NCBI RefSeq assembly: GCF_026914185.1
Contig: NC_070563.1
Span: 6,345,001 to 6,409,000, forward strand
Reading direction: 5' to 3'
Length of the DNA: 64,000 nt
Origin: Puccinia triticina
Taxonomy: Eukaryota; Basidiomycota; Pucciniomycetes; Pucciniales; Pucciniaceae
In this document: positions 20,509-31,608 of the stretch, piece by piece
How the letters are laid out: every line of letters begins with the position of its first letter
Position numbering within the stretch: position 1 is the first letter of the stretch
The notes under the pieces: model-generated
Database searches by the model: none
What the model saw: the letters and a program-made list of their open reading frames with translations, nothing else
What the model was told of the DNA's origin: nothing
Position numbers and translations under genes: made by a program

Positions 20509-22335
20509 ATGAGATCCTCTTCACTTCCTTCATTCTGGCTCCCTTCTGTGCTCCTTATTCTCCTCCTGAAGGCCACTGGCGAGACCCAAGCCTTGGCCAA
20601 CACCACGAGCTGCCCGTCGAAAAGAGGCGGCAGCTATGCCAGCCCAACGCCGATAGTGTCGGTGTACTATCCCGTAAGAGCGTCCCGGACCAGCTCTCTC
20701 TCCTCTCCTCTCATCCCCTCCCGACTGGTCTGCACAGTATTTATTCTCTCAGTTGGCTCTTTGAACAGGGTTACAATGCCAAGTTTCTCCCGGTAGAGCA
20801 GATTCCCTGGAAGATGTACAACCATCTTCAGTACTTCGTCGCTGTTCCGGCCGCCACACCCGAAGCCGACTTGCTCATAGACACGGAAGAGAATATGATC
20901 CAAGTCATCAAGGCCGCGAAGGCCCACGGTGTCTCCATTTCTTTGGTGGGTCATAGTACTCATTTCCCTCTAACAATAACAATCTTTCCGATCTATCAAA
21001 ATATTCACGCTCGTACCCATCCAATCCGGCGAACTTTCTCTCCCTACATCAAAAGAGTATCGGCGGATGGACGGGTAGTCGGTCTTTCAGTTACTTGGTC
21101 GGAAACCACAGAAACAGGACCAGTTTTGTCGAGACGATCGCGCGTGCTGTCAAGAAGTACGGCCTCAACGGGATCGACCTTGGAAAGTTTCCATTCTCTT
21201 TACATAACCAATCCAAACGTTTTAATCGCCTTTCCACTAACCGTCTTGACATTGGTCGTGGTTGATCTAACAGATTGGGAGTATCCAAACGTCCAAGGCA
21301 TCGGATGTAACGCGCTGAACAAGAACGACTCGGAGAACTTCCTCCGCTTCCTGACACTTTTGCGCGCGAAGATGGGCACGGAGTTCCGGCTCTCGGCGGC
21401 CGTGTCGATGAAGGGATTCATGTCTTCAGACGGGAAGAACTACCTGAAAGACGTCAGTGCATATGCGAAAGTCGTGAACTTCTTCACAATCATGGTATGT
21501 CTATACTCTCTCAACGGGCAGCGAATGGAGAACCACAGAGGAAGAGAGACACTTGAGCTGAGAATGATGATGTGGAATGGGACACAGGCCTACGATGTGT
21601 ATGTGCCCAGTCTCTCCAAGGTAGCCGGGCCGAATGCGCCGTTGTACTCGAGTTGCTCGGAGCGGACGCAGCGATACTCGGTGGCGCAAGCGATCAAGCA
21701 ATGGAAGAGCACGGGGGTGCCCGCCCACCAGATCTTACTGGGGATGCCAGCATACGGGTACGGCTACACGCTGAAGCGGAGCAAGATCGTCCCGAGCCAC
21801 TTCGCAGACACGCCTGGCCTCACCAGCCAGCTCTTCCAGCCACGCGAGATGACCACCCCGCCCGCGGGCCAAACCGCCGGCGAGGCCACCGGCGTCGATG
21901 TCTGTGGAACCCCCAACGTCGCCGGCGGGTCCTGGCTGTTCAAGGAACTGTCCGAGACGGGCAAGCTTTCGCGCAACCAGAAGCAGGGCTTGGGCGGCTA
22001 CCAACGCCATTACGACAACTGCACCCACACTGTGAGAATCCTCCTCTTCTTCTTCCATAGCCATCTGTTCTTGTCAATACTCATCCAGCTTGCTCTCTCA
22101 TCCGATACTGCCTCACTAGCCTTTCCTGTTTAATCCGGCCACCAAGAACCTGATCAGCTACGACGACTCCTCCTCGCTCAGAGAGAAAGCTTCGTTCGCC
22201 CAGAAGTACGGCTTGGGAGGCGTCGAGATCTTCGACGCGACGGGCGACACGCCTGACTCGCAGCTCTTGAGGAGCGTCCGGGAGGTTTTCTTCCCGAAGA
22301 CCAAATACTCCCAACATGGGATCAGGGACTCTTAG
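20509..22335 (+). pseudogene. GH18 chitinase with two splice-site lesions (pseudogene or altered splicing)
   Basis: Exons: 20509-20673, 20753-20945, 21056-21182, 21274-21494, 21588-22031, 22120-22335. Signal peptide MRSSSLPSFWLPSVLLILLL; then VSVYYP, MYNHLQYFVAV, SIGGWTGS, KKYGLNGIDL + DWEYPN (DxxDxDxE catalytic motif with its acid Glu), FFTIMAYDVY, ILLGMPAYGYGYTL, GGVEIFDATGDTP: a complete family-18 chitinase fold. Two breaks: the donor after GIDL reads GAAAGT instead of GTAAGT (21183), and exons 1 and 2 meet two bases out of phase (YYP then WLFEQGY), as if AG before the first donor had been lost. Other donors are GTGGGT, GTATGT and GTGAGA. Secreted endochitinase originally, hydrolysing beta-1,4-GlcNAc polymers. 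Calling it a pseudogene assumes no rescue by alternative splicing. Confidence 0.8.
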
Positions 22336-22573
22336 TGGACTTTCTCCAATTCTCTCCGCTTCTTTCTTCTTGGGTCTTGCCTGGTATCTTTTTTGCACTT
22401 GTCTTGCCTCGTTTTTGCGACCATCGTTATCCTACACACATGTGCATCTCTTCTCGCCCGCAAGGGCTCCTTTGTTTTTCACGTCTCTTGAATGTTTAGT
22501 CCCAGGCCAGCGGCTTATACTCCCTTGTTCATCTTCTAAAAGAAATTGAAAACCAACCATTGAAGCCACCAGA

Positions 22574-22672
22574 AACCACGAACTTGCCACAAGTCCCACC
22601 CGTGCTTGCAGGGTTTCAGCACCCTCCCGTCCCTTTCGGAGACGCTTCGCGCCTCCTCGGAGAGGCTCAGGT
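22574..22672. repeat. Miniature or truncated hairpin-ended MULE end
   Basis: ACGAACTTGCCACAAGTCCCACC at the left resembles the family's left TIR. About 60 bp later CGGAGACGCTTCGCGCCTCC ... GGAGAGGCT matches the family's right hairpin, without the terminal TTAGTTAAG. The interior seems to have been deleted so the two hairpins nearly touch. No duplication readable. Confidence 0.5.
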
Positions 22673-22707
22673 ATGTATACGTGTTATTAGGCGTCATGCC
22701 GGAAGAA

Positions 22708-22803
22708 GACAATTTGGCCGAGTGGTTAAGGCGATTGACTCGAATCGTCTAGACTCGTCATCAATTGGGATTTCCCGCGTAGGTTCAAATCCTGCAGTTG
22801 TCG
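22708..22803 (+). tRNA. tRNA-Ser(CGA) with 15-nt intron
   Basis: Acceptor GACAATT pairs with AGTTGTC, discriminator G. A box TGGCCGAGTGGTTAAGGC, B box GGTTCAAATCC. Anticodon stem ATTGA/TCAAT closes a loop with U33 and anticodon CGA. A 15-nt intron (22745-22759) interrupts after position 37, the canonical site. The long variable arm (GGGATTTCCC) is the class II feature of tRNA-Ser. A T-run at 22808-22814 serves as pol III terminator. tRNA-Ser(CGA) genes in fungi commonly have an intron. Confidence 0.95.
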
Positions 22804-22814
22804 ACGTTTTTTTG

Positions 22815-23160
22815 CCTCCTCTTTTCTATCGTGTGTAATTTTCCAATCGAGCTGCACTCGGGTTTGAAATTGGAGGAACCAGCTTTCTTATTTTCTCCTA
22901 CCTTCGGTTATTCTCCATTTTGAGCTATGTAACCATGAATCGGTTACATTTACAGGTCATAGGCCAGATCGGTGTCTGTGTGGGGATTCGGTAGTCCGGC
23001 GTTCAGGCTAGTTACCAGATTGAGATCCGGGGTAAGATCCGGATCCAAGGCCCCGGGTCGGAGCTCTAAAGCCGTAGCCGAGGCAACACAGCATTGAACC
23101 ATACCAATTGTCACTGGAGTCCCCTGAGTCACAACAAAAACCACATACTCGATCACTAGC
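22815..23160. other. Region between tRNA-Ser and PRKRIP1-like gene (promoter and 5' leader)
   Basis: No convincing ORF on the plus strand. The long minus-strand frame here (23366-22950) is antisense to coding exons and judged a shadow. Contains the likely 5' untranslated leader of the next gene. Confidence 0.45.
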
Positions 23161-24412
23161 ATGTAAGTCAACCTTTCAAACCGTGACCAGCCCCTCCCCC
23201 AACGGACACCGCCAACCAAAACCATTTTCCAATTGAACTGAACCGCGTTTATCCACACACACCAACAGGGGAGAGCAAACTGGAAGAAACGCGAATTCAA
23301 ATGGTACCAATCCAACCAGGAAACCAAAGCTTGATCCAGAACTCCTACCAGCCAACAAACATGCACCTACTCCGTTGGAAAAGCAGAGGGTAGAGGTGGC
23401 TAGACTTTTACAGGTTAATCATTTCACCTTCCGAATTTCATGAACTATGTAGAAGGAATAGTTGACCAAAAAACTGTCGCACTAATCGACCGAAGTGAAT
23501 CCGTTTGTTTCATGACTCCCTCATCTAGAACCCAGCACGCGAGATTCATTTGCCTAAAGCACCCAGAGAAAAGTCAATCCGACCACCACGAGAAATGATG
23601 AAGGTGAGTTGATTTTGACTTTTCAATCCATCAGAGGAATTCAGTCTCGCATTCGTAAAAAAATAATCAATAAAAGATAAAGGCTGTGATCTTTGCCGAA
23701 TTAATTTCTTTTTTCATGAATTAGTAGAATGTGCAAGGTAGTTCAGCTGGGGCTGGGTCGGGTGAATTCCATGTGTATAAGCAAAGTCGTAGGAGAGAAT
23801 ATGAACGACTGCGATTGATGGATGAAAATGAAGAAAAGGTAGGAATCAATCTCGACATTGATTCAGATGCAGAACTTGCTTGAGTTTCGATCAATTCTCA
23901 CCCAAATGATTCACATGGTCCTCGGCATTGAAAAAACACATAATTGACAGGAACGATTGAAGGCCGAGTTCGAGAGCAAACAAGCCGAAATCAAGCAGCA
24001 AGTCGAAGCCAAAACAAATAAGAACCGACTAAAGAGACAAAAGAAGAAAGACTTGCGGAAGAAGAAGTCGCAGAAATTGGATGATCAAGGGCGACCAAAG
24101 AAAGCCAATCAAGCCGGAGAAGAGCAATCGGGAGACTCGGGATCTGACGGTTCTGGTTCAGAGACAGAAAACGATCCGAAAAAGAAGAGAAAGAAGTTGG
24201 GTGCGGCGCCGATTGCTGAAGGAATGGTCTTCAAACAACCTAACCAAAACGACGAAGATGACCCCGAGAATGACGAGCAGGAACAAGCCCAAAACCCCTC
24301 CGAAGACAAACTAGATAATCCTGATCCGACTTCTGCTCCATCCGACCAACTTTCAACAACAGTGCCTGTAGCTCAGTCGGTTGGTTTGATAATAGTCGAC
24401 GATGAGTTGTGA
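23161..24412 (+). CDS. PRKRIP1-like / DUF1168 nuclear RNA-splicing-associated protein
   Basis: Exons: 23161-23162 (the AT of the start codon), 23269-23413, 23529-23603, 23728-23838, 23951-24412; about 264 aa. The core [20 protein letters not shown] at about residues 77-96 is the DUF1168/PRKRIP1 signature, preceded by [11 protein letters not shown] and PPREMMK. It is followed by a highly basic helix ([15 protein letters not shown]), then acidic Ser/Asp/Glu-rich low-complexity and a hydrophobic-acidic tail. In other eukaryotes the family binds the spliceosome and double-stranded RNA in the nucleus. The first intron, GTAAGT to CAACAG, splits the ATG as AT|G; no in-frame ATG lies in the second exon before the conserved part, so the split start is the best fit. 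Confidence 0.85.
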
Positions 24413-24840
24413 ATGTAAATGATAATCTCAATCGCTATGTACAGCTAGCCTAGGCTGTCCAGAATTCCTTTTCCAATAGATACCAAAGCCCTCTTTGGTT
24501 CAAACATACACAGTGTACCTCCCTCAGAATCCCTGCACACTGTGAGAGAAAGTTACTCAACTGCCAACTGTTGACCAGCAAGATGCTCCAGAATACCATC
24601 CACCCAAATTCACAATTCTGTGATAGTGTTTTGGGCATCACTGCACATCAAAGCTTAGTTGAAACAAAATTTGAGAACTATCCCCAACTAGCTTCCTTTG
24701 TGTTTGCGCATGTCAACTGGCAGCAGTTGAGTGACTTTTTCCAGAAGTGACACAAACTCTTGGAAATACTTGGCATGGATTGATTTCATACTATACTAGT
24801 GATCTCAAAATTATGTCCAAAGCAAACATTCAAATATTAT
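24413..24840. other. Intergenic, nothing recognised
   Basis: 3' flank of the PRKRIP1-like gene. AT-rich, no ORF with family motifs. Confidence 0.4.
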
Positions 24841-25600
24841 GGCTTTGTTTGGCAGCAATATATAGAGTATTGGGGGGGGAGGGGGTTCAAACTTGGCTGG
24901 GTGCAACTTGCAAGTACTTTTGCATGTTGGTGCTTCCTTGAACAGAACAAAGAAATGGCCTCTGGGGGCCAAATAAATCAGTACAAATATCTGTCATGTG
25001 AGTAACGCCGGCGTCAATGCTCTGCTTTTGTATTAACCACACTTTTACTCCACCTGGTCATGAACAGAACCTTGAACTCTTCAAGTTTCAATCTATGGCC
25101 TGTCCCTAAGTCCGTTTGGGCAGACTCAACGGATTTATTACCTCACACCCCCTGGAGCCCCAAATTTGGGGGCTATTGCCTTGTATATAAATAAATAAGT
25201 AGGCCTGGGGATGTGGTAAAACTTGACTTGGTTGTTCAAGAATAAACTTCAACAATGACTTGCAAAAGTGCATGCAATTCACACCTTGCCATAATATGGG
25301 CAAATTACATAGGGGGTTTCAAACATGGTGCAGGCCCTTTTTCAGAAACACCCAATTCAGGAAATCAGCACTCCTGCAAGAGAAACTGAAGACTGGAACC
25401 TAATTTTGCGCAAAAAACATGCAAAACTAGATGGAAAATTCTTGTTGCAAGAAATTTGTCTTCCTGAATTGGGTTTCCTGAACTGGGACCTGCATCGTAT
25501 TTGAAACCCCCATGATCAAGTCACAGTTTTGGTGTTATTTTCCAGCATTTTGCAAGAATTTCTGTTCTTGGTTACTGCCCTCACCCTGCCAAACGGGGCC
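24841..25600. mobile_element. PIF/Harbinger-like element, 760 bp
   Basis: Left end GGCTTTGTTTGGCAGCAAT, right end CTGCCAAACGGGGCC, with TAT on both sides (24838-24840, 25601-25603). The termini match those at 2519-3088 and 5587-7395. It contains a decayed TA-MITE-like arm pair (about 24888 and 25255: GCAAGTACTTTTGCATGTTG / CAATGACTTGCAAAAGTGCA) and a foldback at 25311-25512. No transposase. Confidence 0.7.
25311..25512. mobile_element. Small foldback MITE, 200 bp
   Basis: GGGGGTTTCAAACATGGTGC at the left answers GCATCGTATTTGAAACCCCC at the right; the arms continue with CCCAATTCAGGAAATCAG against TTCCTGAATTGGG. Related to the GGGGGTTTCAAAG family at 3.15-8.0 kb, nested in the Harbinger-like element. 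Confidence 0.65.
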
Positions 25601-25977
25601 TATCATTTGTATGTTAGAGGATCTCAGAGAGCATCCACATTGGTGGCTAGATTGGTGTGGACTAACTAGCTTGGATTACTCTTGCTACAATTAGCTCAAG
25701 TGAATCTTTTGTGTTATGCACATACATGTAGCTCCTATGTGCAGCATTTTTGTAGCATATTATGTCTTTGGCAGTATAATGCATAAAATTCATGCATGTG
25801 AGATTGATGCCTATGCATCTTGGTCCCAGGATTACTGGGTGCTAGATTTGGACCCTGCTAGCTCCAAATGGAGCTCTCTGTCAAGTTCATCCTGGCTAAA
25901 CCTAGGTTAGCTAACCTGGACTAGAGAATGCCAAAATGGAACCAGGTGCAGGTACCAGTGGTACCTCAGGGTGTAAA

Positions 25978-26363
25978 CAACGGTGGGCCGCTACGCTACA
26001 CCAAAAAATGAGCTAATAGCAGATTACGCAGCCCTTTCTGCAGCATTGAACCACTTAAACTGGTGAGAATATTCTAGGAGCCTCCCTGATCAAAATGGTC
26101 CAGCAGGACCATTGCATCAGGGAGTCAGGACATCCTGGTTACAAGATGCAGAGCCAAAATTCCATTTTGAGGACAGTTCAGCTAACATGGTCTGTTTTGC
26201 AGCATTCAACTGCTTGCCTTGCGTGGATTGAACCATAAGCCTCCCTGAGGAATCAGTCAATCAGGACTGCACAATTCAGGGAGTTTGGAAAATCCTGCTG
26301 CCAGCTGCGCCGCTGTAATTGACAGTTAGCTGATTTCTAGCGCAGCGTAGCGGCCCACCGTTG
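25978..26363. mobile_element. 386-bp MITE, copy A (7-bp duplication GTGTAAA)
   Basis: Ends CAACGGTGGGCCGCTACGCT and AGCGTAGCGGCCCACCGTTG are perfect inverted repeats; GTGTAAA duplicated at 25971-25977 and 26364-26370. A second copy of identical length lies at 51505-51890. A shared inner palindrome runs GAGCCTCCCTGATC...CAGGGAGTCAGG. No ORF. The 7-bp duplication fits P- or hAT-like transposases; superfamily unresolved. Confidence 0.85.
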
Positions 26364-26402
26364 GTGTAAATGGGTTGGTTGGGTTGGTTTGGGTCTTGGG
26401 TC

Positions 26403-26727
26403 AACCAATGTTGCAACAAATACTATACATGTATTTGTATATGGCATGTATTGTATTGTTTTGTATAGCATGTATATTGTATTTGTATTGTATTTTTTAT
26501 CCAATACAATACAATGTATTTTTTGCATAATGTATTGCCCTTCCCAAATGTAATATTTTGTGGATTGGCACGGTCAATACATTTTTTTTGAAATGTATTG
26601 TATTGTATTGTATTGGGTGACCAATGCAATACAAATACGCCAAGACATTTTGTATTCAAAAATAAATACAATACAATGTATATGCCTATACAATACATGT
26701 ATTGCATTTGTTGCACCATTGGGTCAA
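26403..26727. repeat. TTGTATTG-rich foldback
   Basis: ATGTTGCAACAAATAC at the left pairs with GCATTTGTTGCACCAT at the right. Between them are long stretches of TGTATTGTATTG and ATACAATACAAT arranged as an imperfect palindrome. A short, similar ATTGTAT-rich segment lies near 9980-10050. Confidence 0.6.
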
Positions 26728-26948
26728 CCCAACCTATTAGGTGCCAAAAACCCCCAACTTGAGTATTGGAGGTGTCATAGTTGGGTCACAGGCTGACCCA
26801 ATTAGAAAATAGGCTGCCCTAACCCAACCCAACAATTTTATTAGTTGGGTTGGTTTCATGCGAGTTTCTCCCAAAACATGCCCAAACCCAACTTGGACCC
26901 CTTGGGTCCTGGGTTGGTTTTGGGTTGGCCCAACCCATTTACACCCTG

Positions 26949-28581
26949 AGTAGTACCTGCCGGTTTCTTTCTCATCAGTATTTTTTTTATTGGCTGCAAT
27001 TAATGAAAGGCCATTGAGGGAGTGTGCCCTATGACCTGTCTGTGCTGGCCAGCTGGAGTGGAGTATATAGTGCATGAAGCCTTTCTGGGCACATGCACAA
27101 GTTTGGAGGTGAAAAGCCCAAGCCCGCTGGGCACTCGCCCAAGCCCAAAGCATGTGTGATATACCCAAAACCCTGAACTTGTGGAAGCCCCTCTTCTGCA
27201 GGGGGGCGGGCAGCCCTGGTTGCAGAGCGACCTCTCTGCTAAAACCGACTTACAACCGTTTTTTGGTTGGCCAGTTTTGATGTAGCCAACTTTTGGACGG
27301 CTGCAACTCCTGATTTAGCCACTAACTCAACCAATTCTGGTTTTAAATCACATTAAACTCTTTCTCCAACACTGTTTTTGTTCCTCAGTTCCCTTTTTAA
27401 TACTGTCTGCATGGATACTTCATTGTGTCAGGAGACTGTTGCTTCATTGGGATGTTCATGCACATTTTTTTTTTTTTGGTTTTGGAGTGTTGCATGGTTG
27501 TTATTTGGTTTTTTGACTGTGTCTGTATGTCTTGTTGTCTTAGTAGCGGATGTGCATCAGACACAAGGGTTGCTCACAAACCACTCCCAAACCCTGAGTA
27601 TAATTTCTGTCTGAAATTGGACACCCAATGCAATTCCATCATGATCCAAGGAGGATGCCATCAATTCTTTTGATACATAATGAAACTATCCTGATACTGA
27701 TTTTTTGAGTTCTGCCTCCCCTCCAAAGGGAGTGTTCTGAGTTTTGATCCTATTCCCTGATCCCTTTTCTGACTTCTGACCCTCAAATACCACCATATTT
27801 ATTTTTGGAACCTTGTTCTTCCCTTCTGCACCTCTCCAAAACTGTTTGTCATACCTTATTTCCTTAATTCTCATCCACTCACTTCTGCCAAGGGTATCCA
27901 TCCCCCTTGCTTTCTCAAACCATCCCACCCCCACCTATGCTATCCATTTCTTAGATCCTTTTTCAACTCAAGATTTACATACCACCTTGAGAGAAGCTGC
28001 ACAGCACTTTAAAATCACCGCACTGCCCAAGGTCTGACACTGTAGGAGCTCCATAATGTCACCACTTGCAATCATTGGTTCTTTTGGATGGAATGAACAG
28101 TTGGTGACCGTAACGCTATGGCCAGGAAGCTTATTCAAATATGTTGCCAGTATTCAAATTCCATATACAAAATCTTCAATTGGCTGCTCCTACTCCAGAT
28201 TTATCAACAGAAGCATCCCATTCTAGCAATTTTAATTGCTGTCATATGAAAAGTTAATCAAAACAGAAATTCCTGGAGGCAAGCTTCCCTTATACTTGAT
28301 TAATTAAATATTTTCAAAGACGTGATTTATGCTATTTAACCCAGTTGGTGCTCCTAACAGTTTACCAAACAACAATGGGCATTTTGACCATGTGTACTGG
28401 TGACTGGAGCAGAAATCCATACATCCAACTATCAACCATAGGGGTATCAATGGACTCATATTACAGAGTGTGCTTTGGCACAATCTATTGAACCTATGAC
28501 TGGATTGCTAATAAATATAAGACCAGAACTAGAAAAGTGACAGAAGTTACTGAGAGATTTAGATTAAAGCACCATGAAGAA
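26949..28581 (+). repeat. Member of a dispersed retroelement-like repeat family (about 27545-28045) with flanks
   Basis: The part 27545-28045 starts GTGCATCAGACACAAGGGTT, includes CCAATGCAATTCCATCATGA and GGGTATCCATCCCCCTTG, and ends GGTCTGACACTGTAGGAGCT. The same order of blocks occurs at 59965-60810 (interrupted), more loosely at 43670-44015, and inverted at 57020-57410. Solo-LTR-like, but TG...CA ends and a duplication were not pinned down. The rest of this stretch shows no gene. Confidence 0.45.
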
Positions 28582-30130
28582 TAGAGATGCCACTTTGCAC
28601 CCGGGCACCCACCTCAAATTTCCAGGATTTTGGACACCTGAACCCAGGTGCAAAAGGCAGGTACCCATGGGTACTTGCACTTATTTTTTGGTGAAACAGG
28701 TTTGGTTGGCAGAATTTGGAAGGGTGGAGCTTGGTTTCTCAGGTGTTCTGGGTAAGGTCCAGGTGGGGCGGATTGTGAGCCTGTTTCTCTTATGTGACAT
28801 CAGGACACAAAGAAAAGAGGTGGAAACTGCTTGGATTTCTTGGGATAAAGAAATACAAACAGTGAGAGAGAGAAAGAGAGAGAGAAGAGAAAAGATCAGG
28901 CCAAGACTTTAAATCTTTAAATATGATCTAGGCTATTCTCAACCTGGAAAAGTTGGATGCCAGCTGTTCCAGGCCAAGAGAGTGCAACAGCCTCCACTCA
29001 CAACAAAAGTTGGCGGGATTCAGAATTAGGGTTACTGCTCTGCTCTGGGTTTATAGGTCTTAACCAGAGATAACCTTTTGATCTTCTATGATTGAAAGAG
29101 TTTAAAGAAACAGGAGATGGAGATTCAATAGCAACACATTTTCACTTTGGATAAGCAAGGTTCAGAGAAGAATTTACTTACTTTCAATATCCTAGGTGCC
29201 TGTGACAGTAGGTATACTGGGAGTGTGGTAATCTCTTTAATGGTGGTGATCCTGGGTTATCTGGGGTGTGTTTCTGGTGTGCTGAAGTCTGTAGATCATC
29301 CTGATGCATGGGGAATCCTGAATTTGAAAATTTTCACAGTTTGCTTATGTAATTACATATATTGTACATGTGGTTGACGCACTTGGTAGCACTTACACAT
29401 CACAACTGCGCATGCGCTCCACAACTCAAGAACTCAGGGAAGGAGTAGAGTTACAAAGAAATGGTTAGTTGTAACTAGGGTTAAGATTGCATGGGGAAAC
29501 AGAATATGAAGTCAAAATAAGGATAGCTCTTAAGGTGAAAAATATATAAAGTACTTTAGGTATAAAGAGTAGAAAAGGCAGACTTTAGGCCAGCTGTGCT
29601 AGCTCTAAGGCTGAAACTGAAGGGGATTTCCCCTAGTCCTTGGATGGCTCAAGTAGCCCCGGCAATCCTGAGACTTGTTGGGATGCTTCAAGAGGGAGCT
29701 GAAACAGGCTGATCAGACAGGAAGGGGAAGAAACTTGTATCTGACCCAAGCCTCCTCAAAATCCATCCACTGCCAGTTGCAGCCCCTTGGAGGCTGAGGC
29801 ACCACCTTGGGCTCAAAAATAAAGTGTGGCTACAACCATTTCCACTACCTATCACCCAAGTTAAGGCCTGCATACAGGGTGAATAGACTGATTTTGAGAA
29901 GGTAGTGGTGGGGGCTTGGGTTGGATATTGAGGTGGGGGCTGAAAGGGTGTCCCCAGCCAAAAAGCATTGCCGGAGGGATCTCCATAACCTGCTTGTCCT
30001 CCTTGCTTGGCCCATTGGCTGCCAGCTGCTTCCAGGGCGGGTACCTGCTGGTAATTTCCGGTTTTCTGGACACCTGCACCCTTGGACGGGTACCCACCTA
30101 CCCATCAATGGGTACCCAGTGACATCTCTA
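28582..30130. mobile_element. Non-autonomous hAT element, 1549 bp, 8-bp duplication ATGAAGAA
   Basis: Starts TAGAGATGCCACTTTGCACC and ends GGGTACCCAGTGACATCTCTA. ATGAAGAA is exactly duplicated at 28574-28581 and 30131-30138. The terminal words match the larger hAT at 3349-7974. Subterminal blocks of GGTACCC/GGACACCTG repeat near both ends. No transposase ORF, so it needs an enzyme supplied from elsewhere. Confidence 0.85.
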
Positions 30131-30359
30131 ATGAAGAAAGAAACAACTAACCCTAAGTAGATTATAGATATATAAGTATGTGAGAAAAAAAACCAAGATA
30201 CAAGATCATGGAAATGATTGCAAGCTGAGAGAATAAGTGAGGTAGTTTGGATGAGTGATTGAGTGGAACAAGTATGAGAAAGCACAAAACCTAACAATAT
30301 AGGAATTTTAAGTAACAATAAAGAAGAAGAAGAGCATACAATCCAGGAAAAGATATAAA

Positions 30360-31140
30360 GTGCCAGACACCTTGATCTTGATCCAGAAGAAACTGGTCAA
30401 TGAAATCTTGGACACACATTGGGATGAGGTGAGAAAGGTGAGAAACCCTTTGCCTGCTAACATTGACAACAATTCTGAGCAGGATGGGGAGCCTTCCTTC
30501 TCTAAGGAATTCTTGTACATGGTAATGTCACCCAGCTACATGGCTGTCAGGAACAGACCAGACTTTTATTTTGCAGTGGATTTTTTGGCTGCTCTGGGTC
30601 TGGCACATTGAAAAGGAGTCCACCATTTGGTGAATTAATTGGTGCACTTGAAGGACCAAGTTTGAATCTGCAACCAACTTGGTATGTTTCTGTGCTGAAG
30701 TGCTTTTGTGACACGTTGGGGTGGGGAGCATTTGAAGTCTACCTATGGGAATTTTCTGGCCTTCTTAGTTTTTCCCATCATATGGGCGTCCTGAAGACTG
30801 GCAAGAGTGGTAGCATCAACTTTTGAGGCTGAGTACATGGTGCTTGGGATTGCAACATCACCAGTTCTATGGGTACAAACTCTGCTCAAGGATATTGTGT
30901 CAAGAAGTTCAGGGGAAATTTGTTTTGCAATAATCAATCAGAAGTATAAATAGTGACAAATGACTTAACAAGAGAGCACATCACACAGATAGGGAATTCC
31001 ATGTTACTAACAAAGCTCTCTATCAAAAGAAGACAGACATCACCTGGGTGCCAATAGGTGATTCATTTCCCAATATTCTCAATAAGTCACTTACACAGGA
31101 GCTTTTTGAGAGACTCAGACAACACCCTCTTGGCAGCTGA
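30360..31140 (+). pseudogene. Ty1/copia RT-RNase H remnant
   Basis: Broken plus-strand frames read, in order, VRNPLPANID, YMAVRNRPDFYFAVDFLA (the copia YxxxxTRPDIxxAV motif), WGGEHLKSTYG, EAEYMVLGIA (RNase H), VLWVQTLLKDIV, then HVTNKALYQKK-like and WVP. This is the copia C-terminal pol order with stops and frameshifts. Related in style to the minus-strand remnant at 33.9-34.4 kb and distinct from the intact copia at 10.3 kb. Confidence 0.75.
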
Positions 31141-31608
31141 TTCCTGTGGAATATCTGTTTTCTATTTTCTTCAATCTTTTCTCTCCTTCATCATGTGTTT
31201 TGTTTTGTTTTCTTTCTGTCTATTGATGAGCAAGAGCAAGCTGAGAGCTGAGAACAGCAGGCACAGTACGAGATGATGTTTGAGGTTTGTGGAAGGATGA
31301 TGAGATTGCATATTAGACTGAGAGAAAACAGGAAATAAAGGAGAGAAAAAAAATAAAGAAATAACCCACCTGAGAGCAGCAGGCACAGTGTGGATTGGTG
31401 TTCAAGGTTTGTGGAAGGATGATGAAAGTTACTTTCATGCCTGCTGCCTCAGGTAGCCTACATACAATGTGTAACATGTGTGTGAATTGGAAAATACATG
31501 TGTGAAACAGATGACAAGGAAGCTACCTGAGTGACATACTTAACATCTATTTCTGAAGAGAGTTGTATCTGGAGCAGAGAGGAGTCTTGTCTCTAGGTGA
31601 GGAATGGG
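31141..31608. other. Non-coding, probable decayed retroelement tail
   Basis: Contains a direct repeat (GCAGGCACAGT...TTTGTGGAAGGATGATGA at 31257-31306 and 31379-31428). No ORF of interest. Confidence 0.4.

Larger units (their letters stand above)
25967..26948. mobile_element. Foldback element holding two further insertions
   Basis: Begins CAGGGTGTAAA and, after removing the inner MITE, continues TGGGTTGGTTGGGTTGG. It ends CCAACCCATTTACACCCTG. Near-identical 10-mers flank it (AGTGGTACCT 25957-25966, AGTAGTACCT 26949-26958). The arms are runs of GGGTTGG/CCAACCC. Inside are a 386-bp MITE (25978-26363) and a TTGTATTG-rich foldback (about 26403-26727). Confidence 0.65.

Noticed and set aside
21572..22060. 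162-codon second-frame ORF in the chitinase
   Set aside because: Out-of-frame overlap with the GH18 C-terminal exon.
20814..22133. Continuous 439-codon plus-strand frame
   Set aside because: It reads through three introns of the chitinase and uses the wrong frame in the exon preceding DWEYPN; the spliced model explains the conserved motifs.
22950..23366. 138-codon minus-strand ORF rich in Val/Trp
   Set aside because: Antisense to the leader and first coding exon of the PRKRIP1-like gene; no motif.
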